From contig NZ_CP043026.1 in NCBI RefSeq assembly GCF_008086545.1, positions 372,001 through 436,000 of the forward strand: a stretch of DNA of 64,000 nucleotides, read 5' to 3'. Shown one piece after another: positions 9,679 through 21,792 of the stretch. The translations under genes and the position numbers were made by a program. Positions within the stretch are counted from its first letter, which is position 1, and the number at the start of each line of letters is the position of its first letter. Below the pieces are notes generated by a model, which was not told the DNA's origin, made no database searches, and worked only from the letters and a program-made list of their open reading frames with translations. Source of the stretch: Spiroplasma chinense (lineage in GTDB: Bacteria; Bacillota_I; Bacilli_A; Mycoplasmatales; Mycoplasmataceae).

Positions 9679-11502
9679 ATGGATAAAAAAATCATTAATA
9701 TAGCTGTTATTGCTCACGTTGATGCTGGTAAATCTACATTAGTAGATGCATTTTTAGGTCAATCAGGAGTTTTTAGAGCTAATGAAGAAATAAAAGAACA
9801 AGTTATGGATAGTAACGACCAAGAAAGAGAACGTGGAATCACAATTTATTCAAAAAACTGTGCAATTGAGTACAACGATTACAAAATTAATATCGTAGAT
9901 ACTCCTGGCCATGCTGATTTTTCAAGTGAAGTTGAAAGAATTATGAAAACTGTTGACACAGTTATTTTGCTTGTGGATTCAGCAGAAGGACCAATGCCAC
10001 AAACTAGATTCGTTCTTTCAAAAGCATTAGAACTAGGGTTAAAACCAATCTTATTGATTAACAAAATTGACAAAAAAGACCAAAGAGCATTAGAAGTTGT
10101 TGATGAAGTTCTAGAATTATTTATGGAATTAGATGCAAACGACGAACAAATGGAGTTCCCAACATTATTTGGAACTGCAAGAGAAGGTAAAGTTCAATAT
10201 TCAATGGATGAACCAAGTGATAACTTAGTTCCTTTATTTGAAACAATTATTAAACAAGTTGGAAATTACCCAATTGAATTAGCACAAGAACCAGTTCAAT
10301 TACAAATTTCATCACTTGCATATGATTCATTTATTGGAAGACTTGGAATTGGAAGATTATTTAAAGGGGTATTAAAAGAGGGACAACAAGTTTCTATTTC
10401 AAAAAATGATGGTTCAATTACAAAAGGGAAAATATCAAGTTTATTTATTTACCAAGGACTTAAAAGAGTTGCTGTAAAAGAAGCTCAAGCAGGAGAAATT
10501 GTTGTTATTGCAGGTATTGCTGACTTAACAATTGGAGATACAGTATGTTCACCAGACAATATTGATGCATTACCTCCAATTATTATTGAAGAACCAACAA
10601 TGAGTATGAACTTCTTAGTTAATACTTCACCATTTGCAGGTAAAGTTGGTAAATATGTTACAACAAGAAATATCAAAGAAAGATTAGACAAAGAATTGGA
10701 AGTTAATGTTGGATTAAAAGTTGACGCATTAAGTGATTCTTCAGCTGATGGATTTAAAGTATTGGGAAGAGGAGAACTTCACTTATCTGTTCTTATTGAA
10801 ACAATGAGAAGAGAAGGTTTTGAACTTGGAATTTCTAGACCAGAGGTTGTATTTAGAATTGATGAAAAAGGTAATAAACTTGAACCTATGGAAAAAGTTA
10901 TTATTGATGTACCATCAGAATATTCAGGAACAGTTATTAACAAACTTAACCTAAGAAAAGGTATGATGCAAGACATGGATAGTGATGGAATCAGAGATAA
11001 AGTTACTTACATAGTTCCAACTCGTGGATTAATTGGATTCAAATCAGAATTTACAAACGATACTCGTGGAGAAGGAGTTCTTGTTAAATCATTTATTGGT
11101 TATGAAGAATACAAAGGAAGTATCGAAGGAAGAAACAACGGTGCATTGGTTTCAATGGCAAACGGAGTTACTTTACCTTATGCTTTAGGTAACTTAGAAG
11201 AAAGAGGTATTTTATTTGTTGGACCTCAAGTTGAAGTTTATGATGGAATGATCATTGGACTTCACTCAAGAAGTAACGATTTAGAAGTTAACCCAACAAC
11301 AGGTAAAAAACTTACAAATACAAGATCTAGTGGTACTGATGATTCAGTTAAACTTACACCAGCAAGAAAATTCACTTTAGAAGAAGCTTTAGAGTTTATT
11401 GAATGAGATGAATTGGTAGAAGTTACACCAGAAGATGTAAGATTAAGAAAAAAATGACTTTCAAGCAATGAAAGAAAACAACATAGAAACGATCCTCACT
11501 AG
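9679..11502 (+). CDS. typA: Ribosome-associated GTPase TypA/BipA
   Basis: Encodes 607 residues, normal for TypA. The G motifs are clear: A-H-V-D-A-G-K-S-T (G1), the switch segment R-E-R-G-I-T (G2), D-T-P-G-H-A-D-F (G3) and N-K-I-D (G4). Domain II and the two alpha/beta domains follow, ending with the TypA-specific C-terminal part (T-R-G-L-I-G-F-K-S-E-F). TGA Trp codons near the end mean that standard-code translation stops about 32 residues early; the real stop is TAG 11500-11502. TypA binds the ribosome and helps 50S assembly and stress adaptation. It has its own AGGAG site and a terminator overlapping the stop, so it is a single-gene unit. Confidence 0.97.
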
Positions 11503-11517
11503 GATTGTTTTTTTATA
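11486..11517 (+). terminator. Terminator overlapping the typA stop codon
   Basis: AACGATCCT pairs with AGGATTGTT (one G-T pair), followed by seven T. The hairpin includes the final typA codons. Confidence 0.75.
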
Positions 11518-11673
11518 TCCAATAAATGTTATACTCATAAAGAGCGATAATTGTTTTCATACTAATTAACAATGTTTAATTATTAAAATGAAGATGATTA
11601 AAGAAATAGTGTTTGTTTAGTTAATAATACGAGTTTTAATAATTTTTTATCAATTGAAAGACGGTGATAAAAA

Positions 11674-12084
11674 ATGAATAATTCAGAATGATATGTTAAT
11701 AGTTTTAGATTTAATAAATTTTACAAATTATGTATATTAATATCATTTTTAGCATCTATTAGTTTAATTTCATTAATTTTTTTACAACTGTTTCTTTTTA
11801 AAGGAACAAATAGTAATGTCTTAATTTATATTATGCTTGGTTTTTTGGTTCTTTCAGAACTATTTGGATTGGTTTCTAGGTACTTTTACTTTAGAATAAT
11901 CAAATTCAAATCTAAACCTTGTTCAAAAATTGTTGTTTTTTCAAAAATAGCATTTTTAATACCTGTGATTAATTATGTTTTTTGAATTTTTATAGTTTCT
12001 ATAAAACAAAGACAATTAATGAATAAATATGTGGATTTAAACAGAAATAGAATTTATAAATCAATTATAAAAAACTATAAATAA
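11674..12084 (+). CDS. Small membrane protein of unknown function
   Basis: Encodes 136 residues with TGA Trp codons at residues 6 and about 101. Three hydrophobic segments are visible near residues 17-43, 53-70 and 88-108, with basic loops (K-F-K-S-K-P) between the second and third and a basic tail. No family recognised. The ribosome site is weak (AAAGACGG). The upstream gap of about 170 bases after typA holds no further recognisable element. Confidence 0.65.
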
Positions 12085-12159
12085 TAACATCTTTTATATA
12101 ATTTTTCTTTTAAGGCTTTTTCCTATAAAATATTTTTATATGAAAGTGAAGGATGTATT

Positions 12160-13086
12160 ATGGAAGAAAAAAATATCAACTACCCTTTTAAAGAGGTAGT
12201 TGAATTAGAAAATGAAATTTTTGATAATAAAAAAATTTTAAAAAGAAATTCAACAACAAAATCAAGAAGTTTCTTATTTTGGACTTATATGGTTTTTTTC
12301 ATATTTTTTGTGTTTATTGGTGGAATAATAGGTATTTTTGCTTACCTATATTCAGATCCAAACAGATTTATGGACCACTTCTGAGTATTTTTAATTTTTA
12401 TCCCTTTAGCATTGTTGGCAAATATTTTTCCCTGAACAACTGTATTTTTATTAAGATATAGAAGTTTTGCAAAAGTAAATCCACCTAGTGTAGAGGAAAT
12501 AATCAAAAAAATTGATGTAAAAGAAATTTACAACAATGTGGTTAAAAGAAATTTTAATGAAACAGATTTAAGAATAGATGAAATAAAACAAATTAAAGGT
12601 GTAAATGATCAATATCAGTATCTTTTAGAAAATAAGGATGTTGAATTTAGAGATTATGAAGATTTAAGAAGACAAAAAGTATTTGAAGAAGATGAAATGT
12701 TATTTACATATAAAGGTGAAAAATACAGATTTAATAATAACTATGAATGTCAAAAGAAAAGTTATTACTCTTTTGGGTTTGCAATATTTGCATTTCATAT
12801 TAAATCATTCTTCTTCAATATCCCTGTAAGTCATGAACAAGAAAATTCAAGATATAATCCATTAAGGTGAGTAGCTTATGGATTACCTACATTGGTTAGA
12901 AATTATAAATATAAGGTAACTATTACAAGATTGAGTGATAATAAAAAAGTTACTATTAATAACGTGGATTATGAAAAAATAATGTTTAATTTTGATGGAT
13001 GTGCTTCTTTAGATGAGGCTAAATTTATAGAAAGAAAAGTTAAAAACAATATAAGTTTTATTATTTCAAATATGAAAAAGTTTTAG
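12160..13086 (+). CDS. Membrane-anchored protein, DUF3137-like (tentative)
   Basis: Encodes 308 residues. It is split by TGA Trp at 12382, 12433 and 12868 in the standard code, but the frame is continuous. A cytosolic start of about 40 residues precedes two hydrophobic segments near residues 43-67 and 77-97. The rest is soluble and has F-I-I-S-N at the very end. The layout (two membrane segments, then a long soluble domain with short E/R/K-rich strands) resembles proteins labelled DUF3137 in Mollicutes; I am not sure of that. The GAAGGATG ribosome site is good. Confidence 0.7.
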
Positions 13087-13095
13087 ATTATTAAC

Positions 13096-13121
13096 ACAAG
13101 AATATTTTATTCTTGTTTTTT
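13096..13121 (+). terminator. Rho-independent terminator
   Basis: ACAAGAATA and TATTCTTGT arms around three bases, followed by eight T. Confidence 0.8.
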
Positions 13122-13249
13122 TTGTTGTCGAAAAGTTAGTGTTAAAGTAGTTATTCCCATTTACCAGTCAAAAAATATATGCATTTAAGTAATTGATTAA
13201 TTTTGTAAAAAAAATGAAAAAGTGTTAAAAATTAGAGTTATGATTATAG

Positions 13250-14620
<1,371 letters not shown>

Positions 14621-14631
14621 TTTAATTTATA

Positions 14632-14659
14632 AACTTCAACCATTGGTTGAAGTTTTTTT
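14632..14659 (+). terminator. Strong terminator after eno
   Basis: A ten-base perfect stem (AACTTCAACC with its complement) with a three-base loop, followed by T residues. Confidence 0.9.
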
Positions 14660-14741
14660 ATTTCAAAAGACAATTGAAATATACATGCTGATAGGCTTGA
14701 AAAAGAGATTCTATAGTATATTGATTCGAATAGATTAAAGT

Positions 14742-14772
14742 AAAAAAAATCTAGTTTTAACTAGATTTTTTG
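14742..14772 (-). terminator. Terminator of the reverse-strand methyltransferase operon
   Basis: AAAAATCTAG and CTAGATTTTT arms around a six-base loop. On the reverse strand a T run follows. It overlaps the methyltransferase stop codon and could also work on the forward strand, so it separates the convergent units. Confidence 0.75.
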
Positions 14773-15522
14773 TTTGAAACTTGCAATAGCTATAAAGCCT
14801 AAATGTTTCTTATATTTCTTAAATACATTTCTCATCGTTTTGAACTGAACTTTATTTTCCTTTTTAAATGCATTTCTTATTATTTTAAAAGTGTTTACTA
14901 TTCCTTCATCTTTGATTAGACCTCTTGGTGTTAAAAGTGTCATCTTTCCACAAGTGTATTTGATTTGACCAAAACCGTTAGATTCTAATAAAAATAGTCA
15001 CTCATCAACAGTTTTTGGTTCTACACTTGTGTTTATAGTTTCTGACATTTCTTTTATAATCTGTTTTTGAAGTTGTATATCATTTGTAAGTAAACAAATA
15101 TCGTGATTTAAAAGAACTCCGTTATCTTTTAAAACTCTATTATATTCTTTTAAGGCTGTTATTTTTGAGTTTTGATTTAGCATTGTTAACATAGCTTCAT
15201 TAAAAATAACATCAAAAGTTTCATTTGAAAATTCAAGTTTAAAAGCATTTCCGGGAGAAAAAGTTAAGTTTTTATATTTATTTTTTTTACTGTTTTTAGC
15301 TTGCTCTAGGGCAAACAAATCTTTATCAACAGCTGTTATGATTGAATTATATTTTCTTGCAAGTTCAAATGAAGTGGTACCCTTATTGCAACCAACTTCT
15401 AAAATATTTTTGTTATTTAAGTTGGTTTGTTTTTTTAATCAATTTGTAGCTTTGACTCCTCCGGGTCTTAATCTCTTTTTACCTAATTTAGATAAAAATA
15501 CGTGTCCCATAATCTTATTCAT
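14761..15522 (-). CDS. Class I SAM-dependent methyltransferase
   Basis: Encodes 253 residues on the reverse strand with two internal TGA Trp codons. The SAM-binding motif I is L-E-V-G-C-N-K-G-T-T near residues 38-47, followed by the acidic strand end A-V-D-K-D and the F-D-V-I-F-N-E-A strand (motif IV). An N-terminal K-R-L-R-P-G-G-V-K-A-T-N-W segment and a basic C-terminal third are typical of the Methyltransf_11 group. The substrate is unknown. The ATG overlaps the stop of the upstream cupin gene (TAATG), so the two are translated together. The N-terminus contains R-L-R-P-G-G, as in some metalloid or small-molecule methyltransferases, but this is not diagnostic. Confidence 0.85.
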
Positions 15523-15851
15523 TAATTTGTTTCGTTTAAAATCAAAAGTATTTTAAAGTCTTCTAATGCATGAAGTGAATGAACAATATTTGCAGGCATT
15601 AAAATTGAATCATCTGTTTTTAACAAATATTCTATTTTATTAATTATTACTTTTAATTTTCCATCTAATACGATAAGTAAGGCATCTTTTGTAGAAGTGT
15701 GATCGCTAATTTCTTCGTTTTTTGCTACAGAAAAAAGAGTTATATTTGTATCTTTAGAATTTGTAATAGTTTTACTAGATATTTGACCTTCTTTATAGTT
15801 GATACTGTCTTTTAAATTTATAATTTGACTGTATTCTATATTTTTAAACAT
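15522..15851 (-). CDS. Small single-domain cupin protein
   Basis: Encodes about 109 residues from the ATG at 15851, which a GAGG site precedes by 12 bases. In-frame ATGs at 15863 and 15869 are alternatives. The single double-stranded beta-helix shows the L-I-V-L-D-G-K-L-K-V turn and the M-P-A-N-I-V-H-S-L-H-A segment of cupin motif 2. Motif 1 is reduced to one likely metal ligand (I-S-D-H). Such proteins often act as sensors or small-molecule binding partners. It is the first gene of a two-gene operon with the methyltransferase. Confidence 0.75.
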   Translation of the reverse strand: MFKNIEYSQIINLKDSINYKEGQISSKTITNSKDTNITLFSVAKNEEISDHTSTKDALLIVLDGKLKVIINKIEYLLKTDDSILMPANIVHSLHALEDFKILLILNETN

Positions 15852-16027
15852 GTTTTTTTTCATCCTCATTTCTTGACTTAAATATTCTACTATAAATGTA
15901 AAGGTGAAAATTTTCATAGAAAATTTTGTTATAAAAAGTAAAGAAAATAGTTACAATTAGACTTATAGAAAAAAGTTATTTTTATATTAAATAATTTATA
16001 ATATAAGTTATTAAAAGGTGAAAAAAT

Positions 16028-16954
16028 ATGTTTGAAAATAAAAAGAAAACAAAATGATATTTAATAGGTATTTTATATACAATAATTTTTGCTGCATTTG
16101 TAACATTTATCTTTAAGGACTATTTAATTTCTAAATTAGTTGTGGAAAATATGGCAAATAAATCAGATTGATTAAAACATAGTTTTGATATGTATGGAGT
16201 GATTATCTATATTATTCCAATTTATACAATTATTTTTTATGCAACATTATACTTATTTAATTTAAAAAAAGTTAGTTCGAAATGAGTTATTTCAATTGAA
16301 ACTATAATTTCAATCATTTCACTAGTTATTATAATTTTGGCTTCAATGGAATTTGAATGATTCAAGACTAAAAATGAACAAAATTCAATTGAAATAATAT
16401 CTGCATTAATTTGATATTTTATTGTTTTAGCTTATATGGTTTGTCTTCAAAGTTTCACTTATAAAGAAAAATTACATACAAATAAGGAATTTTTAAATGA
16501 AATTATTGTTAAAACAATTTATGCTGCAATAATGGTTGCTTTAGCAATGTTAAGTGTAGAGATTTTAAAAAACATTTTTGGAAGACCTAGACCAAGAGAA
16601 ATTTTTGCAACAGAAGATCCAAAATCATTGTTTAAGTATGCATTTGAAATTAACTTTACAAAAACTAGAAGTAAAAGTTTCCCTTCAGGACACACAACAA
16701 GTGCAGCAACCATGCTTGCAATGTTATTTTTCATAGATTTTAATAAAAATAAAACTCAATATCTTTTATTGTTTATAGTATCTTGAGTAGGAATTATTTT
16801 AACAGCTATTTCAAGAATAATGATTCTTGCACATTTTGCAACTGATGTTACATTTGCAATAATGATGTCTGGAGCATACTTCTTAGCTGCTAAACCAATA
16901 GGAGATAAAATCATACAAAGAATTCAAAAAAGAGGAGAAAAACAAAATGGCTAA
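16028..16954 (+). CDS. PAP2-family membrane phosphatase
   Basis: Encodes 308 residues with about six TGA Trp codons. It is polytopic, with roughly six membrane segments. The three catalytic motifs of the PAP2 family are all present: K-N-I-F-G-R-P-R-P, F-P-S-G-H-T-T and S-R-I-M-I-L-A-H-F-A-T-D (conserved Lys, Arg, Pro; then Ser-Gly-His; then Arg and His). These enzymes remove phosphate from lipids such as phosphatidate or undecaprenyl pyrophosphate; in a wall-less cell a phospholipid or isoprenoid substrate is likely. The 3' end overlaps the start of ruvX by eight bases. Confidence 0.88.
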
Positions 16955-17369
16955 ATATATTGGATTAGATTTAGGAAGTAAAACTATAGGTGTTGCTACA
17001 AGTGAAGGTTATTTTGCAAATACAAACTCTACAATTAGATTTGAAGAAGATAATTTTGAACAAGCCTCAGAATTATTAGACCAATTCTTAAAAAAAGAGG
17101 GTTATGAAAAAATAATAATTGGTTTACCTAAAAATATGGATGGAAGTTCTGGACATAGAGTAGATATGGTAAAAGAATTTATAGATGTATTTTTAGATAA
17201 AACTGATATAAAACAAGAAGATATTGTAGAGGTTGATGAAAGATTAACAACAAGAATGGCTAAATCAATTATGATTGAAGCAAATTTAAGTCGAAAAAAA
17301 CAAAAAGTAAATAAAGATCAATTAGCGGCAAAATTAATACTAGAAACTTTTTTACAACAAACTAGATAA
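16947..17369 (+). CDS. ruvX: Putative Holliday junction resolvase RuvX/YqgF
   Basis: Encodes 140 residues, typical for the family. The RNase H-like fold is shown by Y-I-G-L-D-L-G-S-K-T-I-G-V-A (first catalytic Asp), I-I-I-G-L-P-K-N-M-D-G and D-E-R-L-T-T-R-M-A (a second acidic pair). A late acidic position is expected near A-A-K-L-I-L-E-T-F-L. YqgF/RuvX is linked to 16S rRNA processing and to junction resolution. An AGGAG site lies inside the end of the PAP2 gene. Confidence 0.93.
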   Translation: MAKYIGLDLGSKTIGVATSEGYFANTNSTIRFEEDNFEQASELLDQFLKKEGYEKIIIGLPKNMDGSSGHRVDMVKEFIDVFLDKTDIKQEDIVEVDERLTTRMAKSIMIEANLSRKKQKVNKDQLAAKLILETFLQQTR

Positions 17370-17402
17370 CTCAAATGTGTTAAAATTTTTATGGAGGACT
17401 TT

Positions 17403-17969
17403 ATGAAACACGAACTAGTAAAAGAAATCTTATATACAAAAGAACAAATAGATGTTCGAACAAAAGAGTTGGCAGAAGAAATTTCAAAATTTTACGAAAC
17501 TCAAGAGGTTAAGGATAATACAGTTATCTTAATTGGGCTTTTAAAGGGTTGTGTACCTTTTATGGCTAATTTCTTGAATAACTTTACATATGAATGTCAA
17601 ACTGAATACATGGTAGTTTCATCATATTTAGGTGGAACTAAAACATCAGGTGAACCAAAAATTAACTTAGACTTAAACTTATCAATAAAAGATAAAACTA
17701 TTTTAATTGTTGAAGATATTGTAGACTCAGGATTGACTCTTGATTATGTAAAAAAATACCTTTATTTCAAAGGAGCAAGAGATGTTAAAATTTTAACAAT
17801 GCTTGATAAACCAGAAGGTAGAAAAGTTGAAATGAACGTTGAATGAAGTGGTTTTACAATCCAAAATCAATTTGTTATTGGTTATGGTTTAGATTACGAA
17901 GAAAGACTTAGAAATCTACCATATGTTGCAATTTGTGATACAGACAAATTGAAGGATTGAAAATGATAA
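17403..17969 (+). CDS. hpt: Hypoxanthine phosphoribosyltransferase
   Basis: Encodes 188 residues. It salvages hypoxanthine and guanine to nucleotides using PRPP. The PRPP loop [14 protein letters not shown] is exact, the [10 protein letters not shown] loop holds the conserved Lys, and V-S-S-Y-L-G-G-T is the flexible loop. The C-terminal Asp for the purine ring lies in I-C-D-T-D. Although an ATG exists at 17391, GGAGG at 17392-17396 sets the start at 17403. The protein ends in W-K-W with both Trp encoded by TGA. Confidence 0.95.
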
Positions 17970-17991
17970 ATGCATTCAGGTGCATTTTTTT
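17968..17991 (+). terminator. Rho-independent terminator after hpt
   Basis: AAATGCA and TGCATTT arms around six bases, followed by T. It sits between hpt and the ribosome site of the next gene. Confidence 0.7.
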
Positions 17992-18005
17992 ATTAGGAGA
18001 ATAAT

Positions 18006-18887
18006 ATGAAAAAAGAAAGTTTAAAAAAAGAAGTTAAGATACTTAAAGAATTTAAAAAACGAATTAAAGAAATTTATGTAGAAAATAAGTTTCTAAAAAT
18101 TAGTTTTAAAGTTAATGTATTTTTATTTTATATTGTTGCTTTATCTGTTATTTTACAAGCAACTGTAATTTCTAACCCAATTTTTAACTTTGTAAATATA
18201 GGGTTTTCAGCTTATATTTTATTAAATTTTACTATTATTGGATGATTTTCAACAGAGTTTTATTATAAGAGATTAAAGGTCTTTGAATTTGATATAGAAT
18301 TAAACAAAAATAAATCATCAATTTCAAGAATAATTGACCTATCATCACCAAGTTTTATTTTTCACAGTATTTTAATTAGTTTTGCTTCAGTTTTAATTTT
18401 TGTATTTCAATTACTTACTACTTTTGAAGAAATAACAATTGTTGGTGAAATTGGAATAATTGCAATACACTTATTATTGATCCCAGCTTTTGTAAGAATG
18501 TTTGAAACAATCTTAGAAGTTATGGATAGAATGAAAAAACTTATGAATCACTATTTAGTAAGTCAATTTGAAAGTATGGCATATCTATTTGATGATGCTA
18601 AATTTGATAAAAACTACACTCACCTAATATTTGAAGAATATAATTTAGTATCAAGAAATAGTATTTTCTTAGTACTTGCAAAACATTTCAGTGATGAAGA
18701 TAAAGAAGAAATAAAAAGAATAAATGAATTAATTTTAGAAAGATATAAACACCTTTGAATGGTATATACAGAGTTATATAGATTATTTAGAGATCAAAAA
18801 AACTTTGAAAACAAAAGACTTATGAAACTTTTAAGAATTAATTTAATTTCATTCCTATATATTTGAGAAGACTTCTTTAAATTTTAA
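18006..18887 (+). CDS. Membrane protein of unknown function
   Basis: Encodes 293 residues. A basic N-terminus of about 35 residues is followed by about four hydrophobic segments (near residues 37-58, 62-80, 118-138 and 148-165). A long helical, charged C-terminal part contains D-R-M-K-K-L-M-N-H-Y and ends in F-F-K-F. No family recognised. AGGAGA precedes ATG 18006. Confidence 0.75.
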
Positions 18888-18948
18888 AATAAACGTCAAA
18901 TTAAACCAAGTTTTTAGGCTGGGTAAAATATTGATGTTTATTTTTTTT
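18888..18948 (+). terminator. Long-stem terminator
   Basis: AATAAAC-GTCAA near 18888 pairs with TTGAT-GTTTATT near 18931-18942, followed by a T run. The loop of about 30 bases makes this a weaker case. Confidence 0.5.
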
Positions 18949-18978
18949 ACATTTTTAATGTAAAAACCCCATTTGTTA

Positions 18979-18984
18979 TATAAT
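18979..18984 (+). promoter_or_regulatory. -10 box of the pfkA-pyk operon
   Basis: A perfect TATAAT lies 20 bases before the start codon of pfkA, with the ribosome site GGAGG between them. No clear -35 box. Confidence 0.55.
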
Positions 18985-19004
18985 CTACATATGGAGGCAA
19001 TTGT

Positions 19005-19976
19005 ATGATTAAAAAAATAGGTGTTTTAACATCTGGAGGAGATGCTCCGGGTATGAATGCTGCAATTGCAGGTGTTATAAAAGCTGCAATTGCGAAAGGA
19101 ATAGAGCCTTACGTTGTAAAAGACGGTTATAAGGGTCTTGTTAACAAACAAATAGAAAAAGTAGATAGTAAATTTGCTTCTGACATCATTTCAAAAGGTG
19201 GAACTATTATTGGTTCTGCTAGATTTGTTGAATTTAAAGATGAAGAAGTAAGAAAAGTGGCAGTTGAAAATTTAAAAGAAATTGGAATTGAAGCATTAGT
19301 AGTAATTGGTGGAGATGGAAGTTATCAGGGAGCTGAAAAACTTACACAATTAGGTATTAATTGTGTGGGTTTACCAGGAACAATTGATAACGATATTGTT
19401 TCATCAGACTACACAATTGGATTTGATACAGCTTTAAATACTGTTGTTAGATCAATTGATGCAATTCGTGATACTATGAATTCTCACAACAGATGTAGTG
19501 TTGTTGAAATCATGGGAAATGCTTGTGGAGATTTAACTCTATATGCAGCAACAGCAACTGGTGCTGAAGTATTTTCAACAAAAGAAAGTTTTTTAACTGA
19601 AGAAGAAATTTGTTTAGAAGTTAAAAAAATGGCAGACGCAGGAAAAAGAAGTGTGATAGTTGCTATTGCAGAAAAAATGTATCCAGATGCTCATAAATTG
19701 GCAGAAAAAATAGAACAAGCATCAGGTTATGTTACAAGAGCAACAATTCTTGGACATGTTCAAAGAGGAGGAATTCCTTCAGCAATGGACAGATATCTTG
19801 CAACAACAGCTGGAGTATTTGCTGTAGAACAATTGGTTGAAGGTAAAGGTGGATTATACATTGGAATGAGTGAAAATAAACTTGTTGCAAGAGATATTAA
19901 TTCAACTCTAAATATGCCAAGAAAAGATCAAACAAAAGAATACGAACAGTTAAGAAAAATTAACAAAGTATTATAA
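19005..19976 (+). CDS. pfkA: ATP-dependent 6-phosphofructokinase
   Basis: Encodes 323 residues, normal for bacterial PfkA. It phosphorylates fructose 6-phosphate to fructose 1,6-bisphosphate. Seen: the [15 protein letters not shown] start (ATP site), [10 protein letters not shown], the catalytic loop P-G-T-I-D-N-D-I, the M-G-N-A-C-G-D-L segment (the fructose-6-phosphate site is usually M-G-R-x-x-G; here Asn replaces Arg), and [10 protein letters not shown] near the C-terminus. GGAGG precedes the ATG. The next gene, pyruvate kinase, follows after 24 bases, so the two form an operon. Confidence 0.97.
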   Translation: MIKKIGVLTSGGDAPGMNAAIAGVIKAAIAKGIEPYVVKDGYKGLVNKQIEKVDSKFASDIISKGGTIIGSARFVEFKDEEVRKVAVENLKEIGIEALVVIGGDGSYQGAEKLTQLGINCVGLPGTIDNDIVSSDYTIGFDTALNTVVRSIDAIRDTMNSHNRCSVVEIMGNACGDLTLYAATATGAEVFSTKESFLTEEEICLEVKKMADAGKRSVIVAIAEKMYPDAHKLAEKIEQASGYVTRATILGHVQRGGIPSAMDRYLATTAGVFAVEQLVEGKGGLYIGMSENKLVARDINSTLNMPRKDQTKEYEQLRKINKVL

Positions 19977-20000
19977 TTTTAGAAAGACAGGTTATATTAT

Positions 20001-21458
20001 ATGTTACAAAAAGAAATAGAATTTTATGAACCAAGTGAACTTAATAAAAAAATAAAAAGAACCAAAGTTGTTACAACTATTGGACCAAGCACAAACACAA
20101 AAGATGATATGAGAAAATTATTTGAAGCTGGAATGAACGTTATCAGATTAAACTTTTCTCATGGTAGTCAAAGTGAACATATTGAAAAAATTAAATCAGC
20201 AAGAGAATTAAGAGAAGAATTAGAAAAACCAATTTCAATCCTTTTAGATACTAAAGGACCTGAAATCCGTGTTGGTAAAATGATTGATGGAGCTCAAGAA
20301 GTAAAAGCTGGAAGTGATATTAGAATTTATACTACTGAAAAAGAATATGCTTCAAGAGAATGTAAAGCTACAGAAATGACAGTATCTTACGATATGAGTG
20401 TTGACTTAAAAGCTGGAGACACAATTCTTGTAGATGATGGAAAGTTAACATTAAACGTTTTAAATGTTGAACCAGGACTTGTAAATTGTAGAGCTTTTAA
20501 TGCTCATACATTAAAAACAAACAAAAGAATTAACTTACCAGGTGTTGACTTCTCTTTACCTTTCTTAAGTGCTAAAGATGTTGATGATATTAGATTTGGA
20601 GCAAAAAATGGTATTGACTATATAGCAGCTTCATTTGTAAATACAGCTCAAAACATTAAAGATATTAAAAAAATCTTAAAAGAAGAAAATGCAGAACACA
20701 TTCAAATTATTTCAAAAATAGAATCTAAAATTGGTATTTTAAATATTGATGAAATAATTGAAGAAGGTGATGGAGTTATGGTTGCTCGTGGAGATTTAGG
20801 ATTAGAAATTCCTTTTTATGAAGTACCTTACTGAGAAAAACAAATCATCAGAAAATGTAGAGCAAAAGGAAAACAAGTTATTGTTGCAACTCAAATGTTA
20901 GAATCAATGACAGACAATCCTCAACCAACAAGAGCAGAAGTTACTGACGTATACTACGCTACTGAAATGGGAGCAGACGCTACAATGTTATCTGGAGAAT
21001 CTGCAGCTGGAATTTATCCTTTTATTACAACAGAAACTATGTCAACAATTAACAAACGTGCTGAATTAAGTTTTTATGGAAAAATCTATTATGATAGAGC
21101 TTTAGAAGTTGCTAGAAATTCAAGTTCTGGTAAAAGAGCTCAAATAGCTGACGAACTTTCAAATATTACAAGAAATGGTAAATATGAATTTGCAGTAGTT
21201 CTTTCAAGAACTGGTGAATTATTAAAAACAATTTCAAAATTTAGACCAAACGTAACTATTTTAGGAGTTTGTGAAACTGAAAAATTATGAACTGCATTTG
21301 GTGCATGACATTCAATCTTTATGAACAAAGTAGATTCAATTGATGAAGCTATTGCAAATCCTTCAGTGATTTCAGAAATTGCAAGATCTTGAGGAGCTAA
21401 AAAAGGTACTGAAATTTTAGTTGTTAGATCTGAAGAAATTAAAATTGTAACAGTGTAA
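20001..21458 (+). CDS. pyk: Pyruvate kinase, copy 1
   Basis: Encodes 485 residues. It makes pyruvate and ATP from phosphoenolpyruvate. Seen: K-V-V-T-T-I-G-P-S, N-L/F-S-H-G (phosphate binding), D-T-K-G-P-E-I-R, the catalytic I-S-K-I-E-S, M-V-A-R-G-D-L-G-L-E, and A-T-Q-M-L-E-S-M with P-T-R-A-E-V. About five Trp are TGA codons, so standard translation gives fragments. The N-terminus is about ten residues longer than in copy 2 at 23710. It lies in an operon with pfkA, as in many Firmicutes. Confidence 0.96.
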
Positions 21459-21792
21459 TAAAACTAACCAAAATAACAAGAAGTTTGTAAATGATTTAGA
21501 ACTAGAACAATCTAGAGCGTTTAAAAATTATCTTCTTTGGATTTTGATATAAACAACCTTAAAAAAGTTGTTTTTTTTGTATAAAAATAAGGAAATTTTT
21601 CTACTTATTTATAATTATTTAAAAAAATAAAAAAATTAAGTTTATAATAAAATTATTAATAAACATTACAATTATCAATTGATTGGTTGCTTGCTAGTGT
21701 GACAAAAGTAGAGATAAGTCATTTTTTTCCACTTTACAATTAAATATAAATACTAATAATTATGAATTAAATAAAATAGGAGGTATTTAAAT
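21459..21792 (+). other. Gap between pyk copy 1 and the lipoprotein genes
   Basis: No gene seen in 334 bases. It holds the pyk terminator at 21552-21579, a likely -10 box TATAAT at 21643-21648, and a strong AGGAGG ribosome site at 21778-21783 for the next gene. The rest is AT-rich leader with no structure I can support. Confidence 0.5.
21552..21579 (+). terminator. Terminator of the pfkA-pyk operon
   Basis: AACAAC and GTTGTT arms around nine bases, followed by eight T. Confidence 0.65.

Noticed and set aside
12279-12461. 60-residue forward frame inside the DUF3137-like gene
   Set aside because: Overlaps the true frame and has no start signal of its own.
21459-21540. Possible RNA gene after pyk copy 1
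   Set aside because: AT-rich sequence without stable arms apart from the terminator downstream.
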